NCBI GenBank assembly: GCA_004963905.1
Contig: SUGL01000022.1
Span: forward strand, 1 to 64,000
Length of the DNA: 64,000 nucleotides
Origin: Mesorhizobium sp.
GTDB taxonomy: Bacteria > Pseudomonadota > Alphaproteobacteria > Rhizobiales > Rhizobiaceae
Reading direction: 5' to 3'
Position numbers and translations under genes: made by a program. Below the pieces are notes generated by a model, which did no database searches, was not told the origin of the DNA, and saw only the letters and a list, made by a program, of their open reading frames with translations. Below are positions 63,119 through 64,000 of the stretch, piece by piece. Each line of letters begins with the position of its first letter. The first letter of the stretch is position 1.

Positions 63119-64000
63119 TTATATCCCGCTGCCCATTTCTTCGGCTACGAGGTCGGGCCGGCGCTCGATCAACGTACGGCTGATGAAGCCCAGATGCTCG
63201 GGATTGGTGCATGGCGCGCGCCCCAGAAGGCTGTCCAGGATGCGGCGCGCTCGCCAGGCCAGCAGGCCAAAGTTCGGATCAGCCAGCCCGCGCTGTCCAA
63301 GGCAGGCGTTCTGAACGAAAAGGCGTCTGTCTCGCGGTCCGTCCCAGTACACCGAAAAATCCTCGCCGGTGGCGAGCTCATTGCCGATCTGCTCGAGGCG
63401 ATCTGCGATCGGTTCCAGGAAGTCCGGCAGCGCGTTCTCGTACCCCGTGGCCAGGATGACGATGTCCGCGGTTACTTCTCCGATGTTATCCATGCCGCGC
63501 TGCAGCGTGAGCCTGTGCCCCGCCCCTGCGTTGATGCAGCGCGACACGTTGCAACTTGGCCGCAGTGTGATGTCGCATTGGTGTGGCTCGAGAAAGGCGT
63601 GGTGGTAGAGCGCCTGATAGACCGCGCGCAACGTGCTTTCTGAAATCCCGTCGGAGGCAAGCGCGAAACGCCGCAGGAACAGCTGGCGATGCACCTCGCT
63701 CATGGCCGCAAAACGATCCGAAAAGCAAGGCGTGAACAGCTCGTTTGTGAACGGGTGGTCGTCGAAAGGCATCTCGCGCGTCAAGACCCAAGTGACCGCC
63801 GCGGGCCGCCGTTCTTTCGGCCGGCCGACAAGGTGCAGCAGCAGCTCGGCTCCCGACTGTCCGCCGCCAACCACGCAGACATGCTTTTTGTGCACCTCAG
63901 GATGGATATGCGCTAGGTCTGATGAGTGGAACAGGTTGGGTCCAGTCCAGCCATGAAACTGAGGCGGAATTTGCGCCTGCTTGCCTATGTCGATGACGAG
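63119..64000 (-). CDS. SidA/IucD-family amine N-hydroxylase (N-terminus outside window)
   Basis: The frame is open from the window edge to 63119 (293 residues visible). Seen: QIPPQFHGWTGPNLFHSSDL, then the NADPH-binding Rossmann motif HVCVVGGGQSGAELLLHLVG, REMPFDDHPFTNELFTPCFS, and the C-terminal ATGY motif DIVILATGYENALPDFLEPI. These belong to flavin-dependent lysine/ornithine/diamine N-monooxygenases, which make hydroxamate precursors of siderophores. The FAD-binding N-terminus is missing because the window ends. Whether it belongs to a siderophore locus to the right cannot be judged. Confidence 0.88.
   Translation of the reverse strand, partial: LVIDIGKQAQIPPQFHGWTGPNLFHSSDLAHIHPEVHKKHVCVVGGGQSGAELLLHLVGRPKERRPAAVTWVLTREMPFDDHPFTNELFTPCFSDRFAAMSEVHRQLFLRRFALASDGISESTLRAVYQALYHHAFLEPHQCDITLRPSCNVSRCINAGAGHRLTLQRGMDNIGEVTADIVILATGYENALPDFLEPIADRLEQIGNELATGEDFSVYWDGPRDRRLFVQNACLGQRGLADPNFGLLAWRARRILDSLLGRAPCTNPEHLGFISRTLIERRPDLVAEEMGSGI

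Noticed and set aside
62999..63643. Plus-strand open frame of 214 codons opposite the N-hydroxylase
   Set aside because: Entirely antisense to a clear SidA/IucD-family gene.
1..64000. CRISPR arrays, tRNA and rRNA genes
   Set aside because: No regularly spaced direct repeats and no cloverleaf or rRNA-like stretches were noticed on reading through; a covariance-model scan would settle it.

Overview
The window reads as a piece of an alphaproteobacterial (Rhizobiales) accessory region, most likely a Mesorhizobium-type symbiosis island. Pointers are a nif-linked trio (ferredoxin III fdxB, a CCE_0567-type small protein and a NifX-associated DUF269 protein), an exoX-like gene, a symbiotic-type ACC deaminase (acdS), a decayed gmd/noeL-like fragment (Nod-factor fucosylation type), and a very high load of broken insertion sequences (IS3, IS5, IS21, IS66, IS110, IS256, IS630, probably ISNCY). 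No rRNA, tRNA or CRISPR array was seen. The assignment to genus is inference from gene content.

Region 1 (about 1-17.7 kb) is a catabolic block. It holds a Tat-type substrate-binding protein (cut by the window edge), a creatinase/ectoine-hydrolase-like M24 protein followed by a decayed phytanoyl-CoA-dioxygenase-type gene, a six-gene unit (oligopeptide-type ABC transporter, amidase, CocE-type hydrolase), etfA/etfB, and an M20 amidohydrolase. Four of its promoters share the same roughly 45-bp module: an interrupted palindrome at fixed distance from an AAACTGAAT block and a -35-like box. I read this as one regulon for uptake and hydrolysis of an amide- or peptide-like compound.

Region 2 (17.7-27.9 kb) is an N-methyl one-carbon block: folD (damaged 3' end), purU and a dimethylglycine/sarcosine-dehydrogenase-like flavoprotein. 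EtfAB from region 1 fits as its electron acceptor. An Lrp/AsnC regulator and a complete spermidine/putrescine-type ABC importer follow.

Region 3 (28-44.8 kb) is a transposon graveyard with a few intact genes. These are two paralogous ATP-grasp ligases separated by an IS66 element with an 8-bp target duplication, a GNAT-like protein, a second M24 (DoeA-like) gene with an Asp/Glu-racemase-family partner, and a small SET-domain protein. An IS110 element sits inside an IS3 remnant, at exactly the same site used by a second, truncated IS110 copy near 4.2 kb.

Region 4 (45-58 kb) looks like symbiotic accessory metabolism. It contains a diaminobutyrate-type aminotransferase translationally coupled to a 2OG-Fe(II) oxygenase, a radical SAM/SPASM-like protein, a LuxR solo, an ABC exporter, acdS plus a second acdS fragment, a queC fragment, exoX/fdxB/CCE_0567/DUF269 without nifX, and a TlpA-like thioredoxin with a long C-terminal extension.

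Region 5 (58-64 kb) has acetoacetate decarboxylase fused by overlap to a decayed bdhA, an M16 protease remnant, intact pyrE, a hairpin repeat also found at 47.4 kb, and an N-hydroxylating (SidA/IucD-type) monooxygenase cut by the window end.
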